A stretch of 64,000 nt of DNA from positions 1 to 64,000 of the forward strand of contig JAFSZY010000024.1 of the NCBI GenBank assembly GCA_017458845.1, written 5' to 3'. A model generated the notes under the pieces. That model was not told the origin of the DNA and did not search any database. It was given only the letters and a program-made list of their open reading frames with translations. Numbering within the stretch: the stretch's first letter is position 1; every line of letters begins with the position of its first letter. The stretch comes from Ruminococcus sp. GTDB taxonomy: Bacteria > Bacillota > Clostridia > Oscillospirales > Acutalibacteraceae. Both the position numbers and the translations under genes were made by a program. This document shows, in pieces, positions 14,930 through 24,235 of this stretch.

Positions 14930-16897
14930 TTATGCTTGTTTTCTAGCTATATAAATCTGAATATCGGTAGCGTCGTTGATGTTGATAACACCGTCCTCGT
15001 TAAAGTCGGCAAAGCAGTCGATATAGTCGGGCATAGTCTTGTCCACCAGAGTGTACTGAATCTCGGTGACATCGTTGATGTTGACTTTAAGGTCTGAGTT
15101 GACGTCGCCCTTGATTTCGGGATGCGTTTTGTAGAATTCATTTGTAAGCCAAGCTGCGCGGGATGCCTTCCAGTCAACCATATAGTTGTACTCGCCCTCA
15201 AAGTCGGAAGCGTAGTGTGTCGCTGTCGTGTCTACCGTGTATTTGCCCAGCGCGAACTTAGCCTTCTTGAGAGAAGAATGGTCACTTATCCAGCTGCCTG
15301 TGTTTAAGAGCCAGCCTCTTGTGTAATTCATATCGGCAGTACCCGAAAGCAACCCATAATAACCCGAAGCGGAGTAGAACTCACCCGAGGTTGAATCGGT
15401 GTTTTGGAAAGCGTTGATTTGAGGCAGGAATTTTTCTAACCAGATTTCAGCCGCGCGGTTGGTGACAACGGAGTTGTTCGCGCATTTGTTCATAATATTG
15501 TTTGAGGTCGTATCTCTGGCTCTCTTGCCCTTGTACTTGCACCACCAGCCTGAATATTCGTTGTAATCCGAAACTCCCATATTGCTTAAATCTCTCTCTA
15601 TGCCGACGCAGTTGCCGAGAGAGTTGTCGTAGTCCCACACGGGAGAAGCGTAGAAACGCCACTTGCCGTCAGGCGACTGCTTGTATACCATAAAGAAGCT
15701 GCTGACGCCGCTGTCCCAGTTTTTGCCGAGCTCGTTTATGAGGAACATTTTGGCGAAAGAGTCGATATCTATTGACTGGGAAAGGGATTCGTATGTCGCG
15801 CTTGAACTTCCGAGCTTGCTGAACATCGCGGCAAACCTGTTCTTTATCTTGGTTTTTACGTCCTCATATAACGGGTCTGATGATGACAGCTCGGGAGATT
15901 TTATAGTAATTTCGTTGCCGCTGGCGGAAGTGTGATAGTCGTCCTCCGCAAAGCTCGGGTCAATCTCGATACAGAACGAAAACTCGCTTGCCGGTGTTCC
16001 GTCAGAAGCAAGGTAATCGTTGTCGGGAATATCGTTTACAAGGTCACTTTTTCCGACTTCGATTTTCTGAGCGCACTGATATGAGCCGTAATATTTTCCG
16101 TTGATATAAAAATCCACAAAACGGGAATCGGAAGCATAGGGCATATCCACCGCGTCGGAAAGGTCATATAGGATTCTGTTGCGCGCCAATGAAGCGTCCT
16201 GATAGTTCGCAAGCAGGGAGAATTTTTTGCCTTTATCCATTCCCGCGATAGAAACAGCGGAGCTGTAGGTAATATTGAACGGCTTTTTGGCTTTGGACCA
16301 AGTTGTGTTGCCTCTGCCCTTGATTTTCTTGATTGCGGTGTTGTCGATTTTTCCATCGCCTGTTACAATCGCGCCTTTAGCCGCAGCTGATATAGACTTA
16401 TCGTCTTTGATATAATCATAGAGCGGAGTGCCCTTGCCGTCGGCGTCGGCGTTGTTCGCGTAGATAGCCGCCTCTGCTGTTGAAACCTTAAATATAAGTC
16501 GATATGTTTCACTATCAACAGTTACATTATAGGACGTATTTGCTTCATAGTCAACTATCCCTGTCTGAGAAGGCTCAATTGAGGTTCCGTTGACCTCTAT
16601 CGCGGTTGAAAACCCGTTGTAGATTTCCGCTTTTTTGCCGTCGGCAGAAGATGGCATAAAGAAGTATTTTGTTTGTGAATCTTCAACTGCGCCGTCCTCG
16701 TCCTCGGCGCACTGCCAGCAAGCCCACGCTTCGGCGTCCGCTGACCGCGCCACCGCGTGAGCGTACAAGCCCTCTCCCGAAGCGCTTAAAAACGACGGAA
16801 CGGCAGACACGCTGTCCTCAGCCTGAACGGAAAAAACGGGTATTGACAACAACAGCGTCATTGTCAGTAGTATTGCCGATAATTTTTTAGTTTTCAT
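14930..16897 (-). CDS. CotH kinase family protein with C-terminal dockerin, 655 aa
   Basis: Secreted: a signal peptide at 1-26 (hydrophobic run ending SVQA). The CotH core spans about 190-500 with KGRGNTTWSKAKKPFN near 192 and PVWDYDNSLG near 417. CotH proteins are atypical protein kinases of the spore coat and of secreted proteins. Residues 595-655 form a type I dockerin with two calcium-binding repeats, GDVNSDLKVNINDVTEIQ and ADFNEDGVININDATDIQ. The dockerin should bind a cohesin, and a cohesin-like membrane protein is encoded divergently 200 bases away. The likely picture is a surface-bound protein held by that partner; the kinase target is unknown. The calls rest on visible motifs. Confidence 0.85.
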   Translation of the reverse strand: MKTKKLSAILLTMTLLLSIPVFSVQAEDSVSAVPSFLSASGEGLYAHAVARSADAEAWACWQCAEDEDGAVEDSQTKYFFMPSSADGKKAEIYNGFSTAIEVNGTSIEPSQTGIVDYEANTSYNVTVDSETYRLIFKVSTAEAAIYANNADADGKGTPLYDYIKDDKSISAAAKGAIVTGDGKIDNTAIKKIKGRGNTTWSKAKKPFNITYSSAVSIAGMDKGKKFSLLANYQDASLARNRILYDLSDAVDMPYASDSRFVDFYINGKYYGSYQCAQKIEVGKSDLVNDIPDNDYLASDGTPASEFSFCIEIDPSFAEDDYHTSASGNEITIKSPELSSSDPLYEDVKTKIKNRFAAMFSKLGSSSATYESLSQSIDIDSFAKMFLINELGKNWDSGVSSFFMVYKQSPDGKWRFYASPVWDYDNSLGNCVGIERDLSNMGVSDYNEYSGWWCKYKGKRARDTTSNNIMNKCANNSVVTNRAAEIWLEKFLPQINAFQNTDSTSGEFYSASGYYGLLSGTADMNYTRGWLLNTGSWISDHSSLKKAKFALGKYTVDTTATHYASDFEGEYNYMVDWKASRAAWLTNEFYKTHPEIKGDVNSDLKVNINDVTEIQYTLVDKTMPDYIDCFADFNEDGVININDATDIQIYIARKQA

Positions 16898-17096
16898 AAT
16901 TCCTTAACTCCTAAATAAATAGTATACTGGTATTATACCATACGGAATATGTTTTTTCTATTGATATTTTGGCTATAAACATTCGCTGAATTTTGTATAT
17001 AATACTTCAAAAAAGTGATAGATATTGGTTATTGATAAAATTATTTTTTTGTGTTATTATGTTTTCACCCAATAAAATACGAAAGAAGATTTAAAT

Positions 17097-17909
17097 ATGC
17101 AAAAGAAAAAACTTGAAAAGAAAGACAAAATCCTGCTCGGTGTTTTAGCCGCTTTAATTGTTATCGTAATTGCCGTGGGCGTATTTTTGATTGTAAAAAA
17201 TACCAACGCCGCAAACGAGCAGGTTAACGGTATTACTTCCTCAAACGCTTCGGGCAAAATCAGCTCCTCATCTCAGACTTCGTCAAAAGATAACGGCAAA
17301 TCATCTTCCGAGAAAAACAGCTCCGACAGCAAATCAAAGGACAGCTCCGACTCCGTAAATTCCTCATCCGCTTCCGATAATTCTCAGAACGGAGGCGCGA
17401 ACACACCGTCAAATTCCAGCAAAAAGTCCTCTTCCAAAGCTTCCTCAAAAACCTCTTCCAAAGTAACCGTCAAGGGCGATAAGGTTAAGCGCGTAAAGCC
17501 GAAGAAAAACACCTCCCACGCTACCAATAAAACCCTGTCCGTAAACGGAAAGACCTGCTATGTGGGCGACACAATCACTGTTGTGATGAACATCACATCG
17601 GATAAATCAGTCGTTAACTATCAGGGCGCAATGAGCTTTGACGACAGCTATCTCAAAGTCAAGGACGTAACATCCAACGAATACGGAATAGCAAACGCAA
17701 GCGGACAACAGATTATGTACAACGCGTCCAATCTCAACGGAATGAATTTCTCCGAGACTGGTACGGTTTTCACCGCTACATTTGAAGTTCTGAAAGCGGG
17801 CTCCACAAAGCTTAACAACAATGTGGAGATTATTTCCGAGTTGATTGACAACAACATCAAGCAGCTTGCTCCCTCGGATTACAAAGCGACTATCGAAATA
17901 TTCAGCTGA
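17097..17909 (+). CDS. Membrane-anchored cohesin-like protein, 270 aa
   Basis: The N-terminus is cytosolic and Lys-rich, with a transmembrane segment at about 12-34. It is followed by an 85-residue Ser/Lys/Asn-rich linker that should span the cell wall and by a basic patch. Residues about 145-268 resemble a cohesin or carbohydrate-binding beta-sandwich: VGDTITVVMNITSDKSVVNY near the start and TGTVFTATFEVLKAGS later. Cohesins bind dockerins in cellulosomes and in the Ruminococcus amylosome. The divergent neighbour ends in a dockerin, which supports the reading. The match to cohesin is by pattern only; another beta-sandwich domain remains possible. Confidence 0.65.
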   Translation: MQKKKLEKKDKILLGVLAALIVIVIAVGVFLIVKNTNAANEQVNGITSSNASGKISSSSQTSSKDNGKSSSEKNSSDSKSKDSSDSVNSSSASDNSQNGGANTPSNSSKKSSSKASSKTSSKVTVKGDKVKRVKPKKNTSHATNKTLSVNGKTCYVGDTITVVMNITSDKSVVNYQGAMSFDDSYLKVKDVTSNEYGIANASGQQIMYNASNLNGMNFSETGTVFTATFEVLKAGSTKLNNNVEIISELIDNNIKQLAPSDYKATIEIFS

Positions 17910-17927
17910 TAACTTAATAACCGCAAC

Positions 17928-18077
17928 AAAAAGGGGTGGCTCAAAAGCAAATTTGAGCCACCCCTATGTGTCATTCTGAGGAGCAGCGCGACGAAGAATC
18001 TTTGGTTTTATGCGGTGTAAGATTCTTCGCTGACGCTCAGAATGACAGCGGGGGCTGACTTTGAGCCAGCCCCTTTT
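17928..18077 (+). repeat. Composite repeat, copy 2, between convergent genes
   Basis: Hairpin GGGGTGGCTC...GAGCCACCCC (17933-17964), CTATGTGTCATTCTGAGGAGC, CGACGAAGAATCTTT, the inverted arm AAGATTCTTCGCTGACGCTC and AATGACAG, then hairpin GGGGCTGACTTTGAGCCAGC followed by CCCTTTT (18051-18077). The first hairpin is a terminator for the minus strand (fba) and the last for the plus strand (cohesin-like gene). Same order as copy 1 at 12772-12942. Confidence 0.8.
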
Positions 18078-18095
18078 GATTATGTTCTGAAAATA

Positions 18096-18962
18096 TTAAG
18101 CTTTGCCTACAGAACCGAAGAGTTCCATCTTCTCTTTTACTGTATCCTTGATTGCCTGAGCGCCGGGAGCGAGGAGCTTTCTGGGGTCAAATCCCTTGCC
18201 CTGAAGGTCCTTGCCCGCCTCGATGTACTCTCTTGTGGCAGCCGCGAAGGCGAGCTGGCACTCTGTATTAACGTTAATCTTTGAAACGCCGAGTTCGATA
18301 GCCTTCTTAATCATATCCGCGGGGATACCTGTGCCGCCGTGAAGAACGAGGGGCATATCGCCTGTGAGCTGCTGGATAGCGTCGAGCGTCTCAAAGGAAA
18401 GGCCTGCCCAGTTCTCGGGATATTTGCCGTGGATATTACCGATACCCGCCGCGAGCATTGTAACGCCGAGGTCTGCAACCATCTTACACTCCTGAGGATC
18501 AGCGCATTCGCCCGCGCCGATAACTCCGTCTTCCTCGCCGCCGATTGAACCAACTTCAGCCTCGATTGAAAGACCGAGCTCGTTACAAGTAGCGACTAAT
18601 TCCTTCGTCTTTGCAACGTTCTCGTCGATGGGATAGTGGGAACCGTCGAACATAATTGAGCTGAAACCCGCTTCGATACAAGCCTTTGCGCCCTCATATG
18701 TACCGTGGTCAAGATGAAGAGCTACGGGAACAGTGATGTTAAGCTCCTCAATCATTGCGGTAACCATACCTACTACGGTCTTATAACCGCACATATACTT
18801 ACCCGCGCCCTCTGATACACCTAAGATAACAGGTGATTTTAACTCCTCGGCTGTGAGAAGAATGGATTTTGTCCACTCGAGGTTGTTAATGTTAAACTGA
18901 CCAACCGCATAATGGCCCGCTTTTGCTTTTGTAAGCATTTCTTTTGCGTTAACTAATGGCAT
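18096..18962 (-). CDS. fba: Class II fructose-bisphosphate aldolase, 288 aa
   Basis: Cleaves fructose 1,6-bisphosphate to DHAP and glyceraldehyde 3-phosphate in glycolysis and gluconeogenesis; zinc-dependent and cytosolic. The family motif HLDHGTYEG holds catalytic Asp85 and zinc ligand His86. VLHGGTGIP and NVNTECQ near the C-terminus bind phosphate and substrate. Length is that of the short, GatY/KbaY-like class IIb group, so tagatose-bisphosphate aldolase activity cannot be excluded. A strong AAGGAGG ribosome site precedes the ATG. It is a single gene. Confidence 0.93.
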   Translation of the reverse strand: MPLVNAKEMLTKAKAGHYAVGQFNINNLEWTKSILLTAEELKSPVILGVSEGAGKYMCGYKTVVGMVTAMIEELNITVPVALHLDHGTYEGAKACIEAGFSSIMFDGSHYPIDENVAKTKELVATCNELGLSIEAEVGSIGGEEDGVIGAGECADPQECKMVADLGVTMLAAGIGNIHGKYPENWAGLSFETLDAIQQLTGDMPLVLHGGTGIPADMIKKAIELGVSKINVNTECQLAFAAATREYIEAGKDLQGKGFDPRKLLAPGAQAIKDTVKEKMELFGSVGKA

Positions 18963-19080
18963 AATTAAGCCTCCTTACAGGAAAATTCATACGGAGTACG
19001 TCTACTTCCGTACGGTTAGGTATATTTTAACATAAATTCCTGCCAATATAAAGCATTTTTTAAAAATTTTTTCATTTTTA

Positions 19081-19109
19081 TTGTTTTTATTTTACGAAAA
19101 GAGTATAAT
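19081..19109 (+). promoter_or_regulatory. SigmaA-type promoter before htrA
   Basis: TTGTTT (19081-19086) and a perfect TATAAT (19104-19109) are 17 bases apart. The predicted start lies about 45 bases before the HtrA ATG, whose ribosome site is AAAGGAG. Confidence 0.55.
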
Positions 19110-19159
19110 GATTTGGAAAAGACAAATACAAAGACAAAAACAATAAAGGAGATATTGCT

Positions 19160-20779
19160 ATGTCCGATTATTATAACGGAAACGAAAATCAATATTATAC
19201 GGGGTATGGTACACCTTCTCAACCCCCTCAGCCTCAACAGCCGCCACAGGCTCCTCCTATGCAGAACAATTTTAACACTCCTTCCGCTCCTCCCGTTCAG
19301 CCGCCGTATAATAACGTAGCGCCTCCGCCTGTTCACCCTCATCCCACAGACAGGATTCCGCCTATGTCTCCCGAGCAGGCTCCGCCTATGGCGCCCGCTC
19401 CTCAGGCTCCCGTTCAGACTCCCCCGCCTGCTCCTGTCAGAAATATCCCCGCGTATAATCAGCGGCAACAGGCTCCCAACACTCCACCGTATCAGGCGCC
19501 GACTGCTCCGGCTCAGCAGCAGTATTACGAGAACTCTCCTTATGCTCCCAAGCAGCCTATGGGCGCGGGGCTTAAGGCTCTGCTGATTATAATAATCACA
19601 TTTCTTGTTGTAAGTCTGGTGGCGTTCATCGCTTATGTTTCACTTTCACCAAGCAGCAATTCGGGATTTGTACCGTCTGTGGAATCCACCAAAGCCACAG
19701 AAAGTATGCCCTTCGGCGGATATCAGTTCGGCACCGAGGACGACGAGGACGTCACAGCTCCATCGACGGGCAACTATGAAGAATCAAACGCCAAAGACAA
19801 GACCGATAAAAACTATAAAGGACTTGCTTTGAACAAGAAACCCATAAAGTCGAACGAGAAAAACAAGGGGTCGCACTACGCGTTCACACAGGTTGAAAAA
19901 TCCGTTGTCGGAATTATCGCGTATGTTGACGGTCAGAAAGGCACCTCGGAAAGCTATTCGGGTATGGGCACGGGTATAATCGCCACTTCCGACGGATATA
20001 TTGTCACCAACGCTCACCTGGTAGATTACAGCCGTACAGCGTATAAATATAAGGTTATCACAAACGATAAAAAGGAATACAAGGCGGGAATAGTCGGCTT
20101 TGACAGCCGTTCGGACCTCGCCGTACTCAAAATCGACGCCAAAGGTCTCAAGCCCGCGTCATTCGGCGACAGCTCGCAGATTGAAGTGACAGAGGACGTT
20201 ATCGTTGTGGGCAATCCTCTGAGTCTTAACTACCAGAACTCCGTCACCAAAGGTATTGTATCGGCAATTGACCGTCAGGTAAGCATTACTAACAACGTTA
20301 AATGCATCCAGACCGACGCGGCTATCAACCCGGGCAACAGCGGCGGTCCGCTTTGTAATATGTACGGTCAGGTTATAGGTATCACAAACTCAAAAATCGC
20401 TCTCGACGATTATGAGGGAATGGGCTTCGCTATTCCGAGTAAGCTTGTCAAGAAGATTACCGATGATATAATCAAATACAGCTACGTCAAAAACCGCGTA
20501 AAAATCGGAATCATCGGTGAAGTTAATTTTATAGACGACACCTACAAAACAGGAATTGAAGTCAAGGAAATTTCTAAAGGCGGTCCTATGGACGGCTCGG
20601 GCATTAAGGTCGGCGACTTCATCACCAAGTTTGAGAACAAGGACGTAGCAAACTTTGCCGATATTTATAATATCCTCGAAAACTACAAGGCGGGAGACAA
20701 GGTCAAAGTAAAAGCCTACCGCCCGAGCGACGGCAAGGAACACGAGTTTGAAATCACTCTCCAAGAGGACAAAAATTAA
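19160..20779 (+). CDS. htrA: HtrA/DegP-type membrane serine protease, 539 aa
   Basis: An ATP-independent surface protease for quality control of exported proteins. Residues 1-130 are Pro/Gln/Ala-rich and disordered on the cytosolic side. A transmembrane segment spans about 137-160. An acidic linker is followed by the trypsin-like domain (about 235-420) with His in VTNAHLVDY, Asp in RSDLAVLKID and Ser in INPGNSGGPL. One PDZ domain covers about 440-530. The proline-rich cytosolic tail is unusually long for the family. It stands alone between promoter 19081-19109 and terminator 20797-20822. Confidence 0.93.
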   Translation: MSDYYNGNENQYYTGYGTPSQPPQPQQPPQAPPMQNNFNTPSAPPVQPPYNNVAPPPVHPHPTDRIPPMSPEQAPPMAPAPQAPVQTPPPAPVRNIPAYNQRQQAPNTPPYQAPTAPAQQQYYENSPYAPKQPMGAGLKALLIIIITFLVVSLVAFIAYVSLSPSSNSGFVPSVESTKATESMPFGGYQFGTEDDEDVTAPSTGNYEESNAKDKTDKNYKGLALNKKPIKSNEKNKGSHYAFTQVEKSVVGIIAYVDGQKGTSESYSGMGTGIIATSDGYIVTNAHLVDYSRTAYKYKVITNDKKEYKAGIVGFDSRSDLAVLKIDAKGLKPASFGDSSQIEVTEDVIVVGNPLSLNYQNSVTKGIVSAIDRQVSITNNVKCIQTDAAINPGNSGGPLCNMYGQVIGITNSKIALDDYEGMGFAIPSKLVKKITDDIIKYSYVKNRVKIGIIGEVNFIDDTYKTGIEVKEISKGGPMDGSGIKVGDFITKFENKDVANFADIYNILENYKAGDKVKVKAYRPSDGKEHEFEITLQEDKN

Positions 20780-20796
20780 ATCGTAAACTATAAAAA

Positions 20797-20822
20797 CGCC
20801 CCTAAAAAAAGGGGTGTTTTTT
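20797..20822 (+). terminator. Terminator after htrA
   Basis: CGCCCC and GGGGTG form a stem around an A-rich loop and are followed by a run of six T. Confidence 0.75.
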
Positions 20823-20847
20823 ATGTATTATATGCCGTTTTTGTCAA

Positions 20848-20876
20848 TTGACTTTTTCGGCGATTTGAAGTAATAT
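20848..20876 (+). promoter_or_regulatory. SigmaA-type promoter before the FHA-FtsW gene
   Basis: TTGACT (20848-20853) and TAATAT (20871-20876) are separated by 17 bases. It probably drives ftsW/rodA-like, PBP and secA. Confidence 0.6.
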
Positions 20877-20950
20877 ATATAATGTATAATTATATAATGG
20901 GTAATTATGAGCATAAATTATGATTACATTACACGAAAGGAGATGTCGGT

Positions 20951-22654
20951 ATGGCGCTGGTAATGGATATAGCGGTAGTAGCTCTGCGAATGCTGCTGCC
21001 CTTGTATACCATAGTAATTGTGTACCAATGCTTCGCGTCCATGCGTCGAAAAAGGAGAAGCGAGCGTTCGCTTGTTCTGCTTCAGGATACCGAAACAGGG
21101 GTAAAAACCCCCGTTCTGTTCTGGGAAAACTCCATAGGGCGCAGCCGAGGCTCGGATATCGCGGTTGACGACCCCGCTGTTTCGCGCGACCACTGTGTTC
21201 TTCTCAGACGTAAAGAGGGCTGGTTCATCGCCGACACTGGTTCCAAAACGGGCACCTTTGTCAACGGCAGCCGTGTAAGACGACGCACACAGGTAAAGAT
21301 AGACGACATTATCTCCATAGGCAACCGCGAATACGCTCTCAAGCGCGGCGACGAGTTCCACGAGGAGCTGAAGTCGAGCTGGTTCTTCTCAAAGGTCAGC
21401 AACAAGCCTGCTATGAAGTCGTACAAGCTTATGATACTGATAACTCTTTTCCACATTTTTATGGGAGTAGAGGCCTGTTTCTGTAACGGCGCCGAGAGCT
21501 TTAAGGAATATTGGTTCTCGCCTGTCTTTGACCCGCTGTATATATGCGGGGCGCTGGTGGCGGTTGAGTGGATATACTTTGCGATATCCTCGTTCGCTCT
21601 CAAGCGTGTATCGTTTGAAATCGAAAGCCTTTGCCTTTTCCTGACGGGAATAGGCGTTATGCTGCTTGTGCGTCAGGATATGCGTTCCGCTCTCGTTCAG
21701 CTCATAGCCGCCTCGGTGGGAATGGTAGTTTTCTGCGCGCTGATTAAATTCATCGAAAACCCCGACCGCATAGGTAAATGGCGATTGATTATTATGATTG
21801 CGGCGGTTGGTCTTCTGGCAATCAACCTTGTGTTCGGTAAGGTAACAAACGGCTCGGCAAACTGGATTCAGCTTGGCCCGATTACGATTCAGCCCTCCGA
21901 ATTTGTTAAAATAGCTTATATCTTTGTCGGTGCTTCAACTCTCGACAGATTACAAACTAAACAGAACCTCATTGAGTTCATCATCTTCTCGATGGTATGC
22001 GTAGGAGCTCTGGCGCTGATGGGTGACTTCGGAACAGCTCTCATCTTCTTTATGAGCTTCCTGATTATATCCTTCGTCCGTTCGGGCGATTTCAAAACAC
22101 TCATTCTCGCACTGACCGGCGCGGGCGCCGCGGCGATTATTGTGCTTCGATTCAAAGCCTATGTGCTTGACAGATTCAAGGCTTGGCGTCATGTATGGCA
22201 GCATACTCAGGACGCGGGCGGTTATCAGCAGGCGCGTACGCTCACATATATCGCTTCGGGCGGTCTGTTCGGCGTAGGTATCGGCAACGGATGTCTTAAA
22301 TATGTAGCCGCGTCGGAATCTGACCTCGTGTTCGGACTTATGAGCGAGGAAATGGGCTTTATCGTGGCGGTAACAATCGCTATAGCGGTAGCGTCATTGT
22401 TCCTGTACGCCCGTTCCGTTACCACAAGAGCGCGCAGCACATTCTACTCGATTTCCGCTTGCTGCGCCGCGGGTATGCTGGTAATTCAGATGTCGCTGAA
22501 CATTTTCGGCGCTACGGACATTCTTCCGTTGACGGGCGTTACGTTCCCGTTCATCAGCGCGGGCGGTTCAAGTATTATCTCGTGTTGGGGATTGCTAGCA
22601 TTCATTAAAGCGGCGGACGAAAAAACATATTCTCTCAAAGTAAAACAAAAGTAG
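20951..22654 (+). CDS. FHA domain fused to FtsW/RodA-type peptidoglycan polymerase, 567 aa
   Basis: A SEDS-family glycosyltransferase that polymerises lipid II. A short N-terminal membrane segment is followed by an FHA domain at about 60-135 (IGRSRGSDIAVDDPAVSRDH and GSKTGTFVNG), which binds phosphothreonine. Then come about ten membrane segments with SEDS hallmarks: GSANWIQLGPITIQPSEFVK, GDFGTALIFF and FPFISAGGSS. Phosphorylation by a Ser/Thr kinase such as PrkC is implied, as in actinobacterial fhaB-rodA-pbpA loci. The ribosome site is AAAGGAGATG. The cognate class B PBP follows after a repeat unit. FtsW versus RodA versus SpoVE cannot be decided from sequence alone. Confidence 0.9.
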   Translation: MALVMDIAVVALRMLLPLYTIVIVYQCFASMRRKRRSERSLVLLQDTETGVKTPVLFWENSIGRSRGSDIAVDDPAVSRDHCVLLRRKEGWFIADTGSKTGTFVNGSRVRRRTQVKIDDIISIGNREYALKRGDEFHEELKSSWFFSKVSNKPAMKSYKLMILITLFHIFMGVEACFCNGAESFKEYWFSPVFDPLYICGALVAVEWIYFAISSFALKRVSFEIESLCLFLTGIGVMLLVRQDMRSALVQLIAASVGMVVFCALIKFIENPDRIGKWRLIIMIAAVGLLAINLVFGKVTNGSANWIQLGPITIQPSEFVKIAYIFVGASTLDRLQTKQNLIEFIIFSMVCVGALALMGDFGTALIFFMSFLIISFVRSGDFKTLILALTGAGAAAIIVLRFKAYVLDRFKAWRHVWQHTQDAGGYQQARTLTYIASGGLFGVGIGNGCLKYVAASESDLVFGLMSEEMGFIVAVTIAIAVASLFLYARSVTTRARSTFYSISACCAAGMLVIQMSLNIFGATDILPLTGVTFPFISAGGSSIISCWGLLAFIKAADEKTYSLKVKQK

Positions 22655-22685
22655 AAACAAATAAAACAATTGCGAATTGATTAAA

Positions 22686-22749
22686 ATCCCCCTTTCGTCT
22701 GTTGAATACGACAGCGTATTCAACAGCCACTTTCCCCAAAGGGGACAGC
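22686..22749 (-). repeat. Palindromic repeat unit between the SEDS and PBP genes
   Basis: A single minus-orientation unit: CCCCTTTGGGG palindrome, long hairpin TGTTGAATACG...CGTATTCAACA, tail AAAGGGGGAT. It is the same family as the units around the DUF559 genes, but solitary. Confidence 0.75.
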
Positions 22750-22788
22750 TTATAATGATATTTATTTATATTTGAAAGTGGTGGTTGT

Positions 22789-24204
22789 ATGAAACGAACA
22801 CTACAGCGCTCATGGCTTATATTTATACTGGTAATTGCTTTTCTTGTCGGTATGGCGTTTCTGGTTGTCGAAACGGTTCTCGGCGCTTCCGACTGGGTAG
22901 ACCAGCCCTACAACGGACATATCGCGGGCGCGGGCGGTCTCCTTGAGGCGGGCGTTATCTCCGACCGAAACGAAAACGTGCTGGCGCAGACCGTTGACAA
23001 CAAGCGCGTCTACAACGACGACGCCGATGTGCGAAAAGCTCTGCTGCACGTTGTCGGCGACGATTCTCTGAATATCTCGACAGCTATACAGAGCCAGTTC
23101 CGCTCACAGCTCACGGGCTACAGCTTCATATGGGGGCTGAATCTGCCCGACTCGTTCAGAGGCGGAAAGGACGTTGACCTGACCGTTGACGCCGATACCT
23201 GCAAAACAGCCTATAACGCTCTCAAGGAATATGACAGCGGAGCGTGCGTTATATATAACTATGAAACAGGCGAGATTATCTGCGACGTAAGCACAAAGAC
23301 TTACGATCCCGCCGATCCGCCTGAAATAACAAAGGACAACGAGGATGAGTACGAGGGCGTTTATCTCGACAACGTGCTGTCCTCCACATATACCCCCGGT
23401 TCGATTTTTAAAATCGTAACAGCGGCTGCCGCTATCGAGAATATTCCCGATATATGGGACAGAACCTGGACCTGTAACGGCAAGGAGGAAATCGACGGCG
23501 GCGACGTAACCTGTGTTGAAGCTCACGGCACAATGAACCTGAAAGAAGCGTTTGGTCACTCCTGCAACATCGTTTTCGCGGAGCTCGCGGTTGAGCTCGG
23601 CGAGGACGTTATGACGGAAACCGCCGAAAAGATGGGTATAAACGCTTCGTTCAAAATAAGCGGGATTAAAACCAAAGCGGGCAACTACGATGTTTCAAAG
23701 GCAACGACACATCAGCTTGCTTGGTCGGGCGTAGGTCAGTATGAGGACAAGGTCAACCCGATGCAGATGGCTATACTCTGCGGGGCAATCGCCAGGAAGG
23801 GTACTCCTGTTATTCCCTATCTTGTAGAGGGAACCTCAGGCTCTATGCTCAAGGATATGGGGCTTGCGGGCTCGGCTTCAAACGGCGAGAAAATGCTTGA
23901 CTCCGGCACGGCAAAAAAGCTGAAGGAGCTTATGCGCTTTGCCGTACAAAACGATTACGGTGACGATATGTTCGGCGGACTTACCGTTTGCGCCAAAACA
24001 GGAACGGGCGAAACTCTGATAAGCGAGGGCAGCGACAAGAACGACGGATGGATGGTAGGCTTTGCCGCCGATAAGGATGTCCCGCTCGCGTTTGCCTGTG
24101 TGGTACGAGGCACGTCCGACTACGGTTATTCCACCGCGGGTCAGGTCGCCAAGGCGGCTATGATTCAGGCGGCGGAGAGCCTGCGAAATCAAGACGATGA
24201 TTAA
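22789..24204 (+). CDS. Class B penicillin-binding protein (transpeptidase), 471 aa
   Basis: A peptidoglycan transpeptidase with an N-terminal membrane anchor (about 9-32), a short dimerisation region and the catalytic domain. The active serine is in TPGSIFKI (SxxK, about 206), the second motif is HSCN (SxN type), and the third is CAKTGTGE (about 403). It is shorter than PBP2 or SpoVD and close to PbpA of Clostridia and Actinobacteria, which pair with RodA. It follows the FHA-SEDS gene, so the two should act as a polymerase-transpeptidase pair in elongation, division or sporulation. The ribosome site overlaps GTGGTGG before the ATG. Confidence 0.9.
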   Translation: MKRTLQRSWLIFILVIAFLVGMAFLVVETVLGASDWVDQPYNGHIAGAGGLLEAGVISDRNENVLAQTVDNKRVYNDDADVRKALLHVVGDDSLNISTAIQSQFRSQLTGYSFIWGLNLPDSFRGGKDVDLTVDADTCKTAYNALKEYDSGACVIYNYETGEIICDVSTKTYDPADPPEITKDNEDEYEGVYLDNVLSSTYTPGSIFKIVTAAAAIENIPDIWDRTWTCNGKEEIDGGDVTCVEAHGTMNLKEAFGHSCNIVFAELAVELGEDVMTETAEKMGINASFKISGIKTKAGNYDVSKATTHQLAWSGVGQYEDKVNPMQMAILCGAIARKGTPVIPYLVEGTSGSMLKDMGLAGSASNGEKMLDSGTAKKLKELMRFAVQNDYGDDMFGGLTVCAKTGTGETLISEGSDKNDGWMVGFAADKDVPLAFACVVRGTSDYGYSTAGQVAKAAMIQAAESLRNQDDD

Positions 24205-24235
24205 AAAAATAACAAACCGAAAGGATTAGATACAT

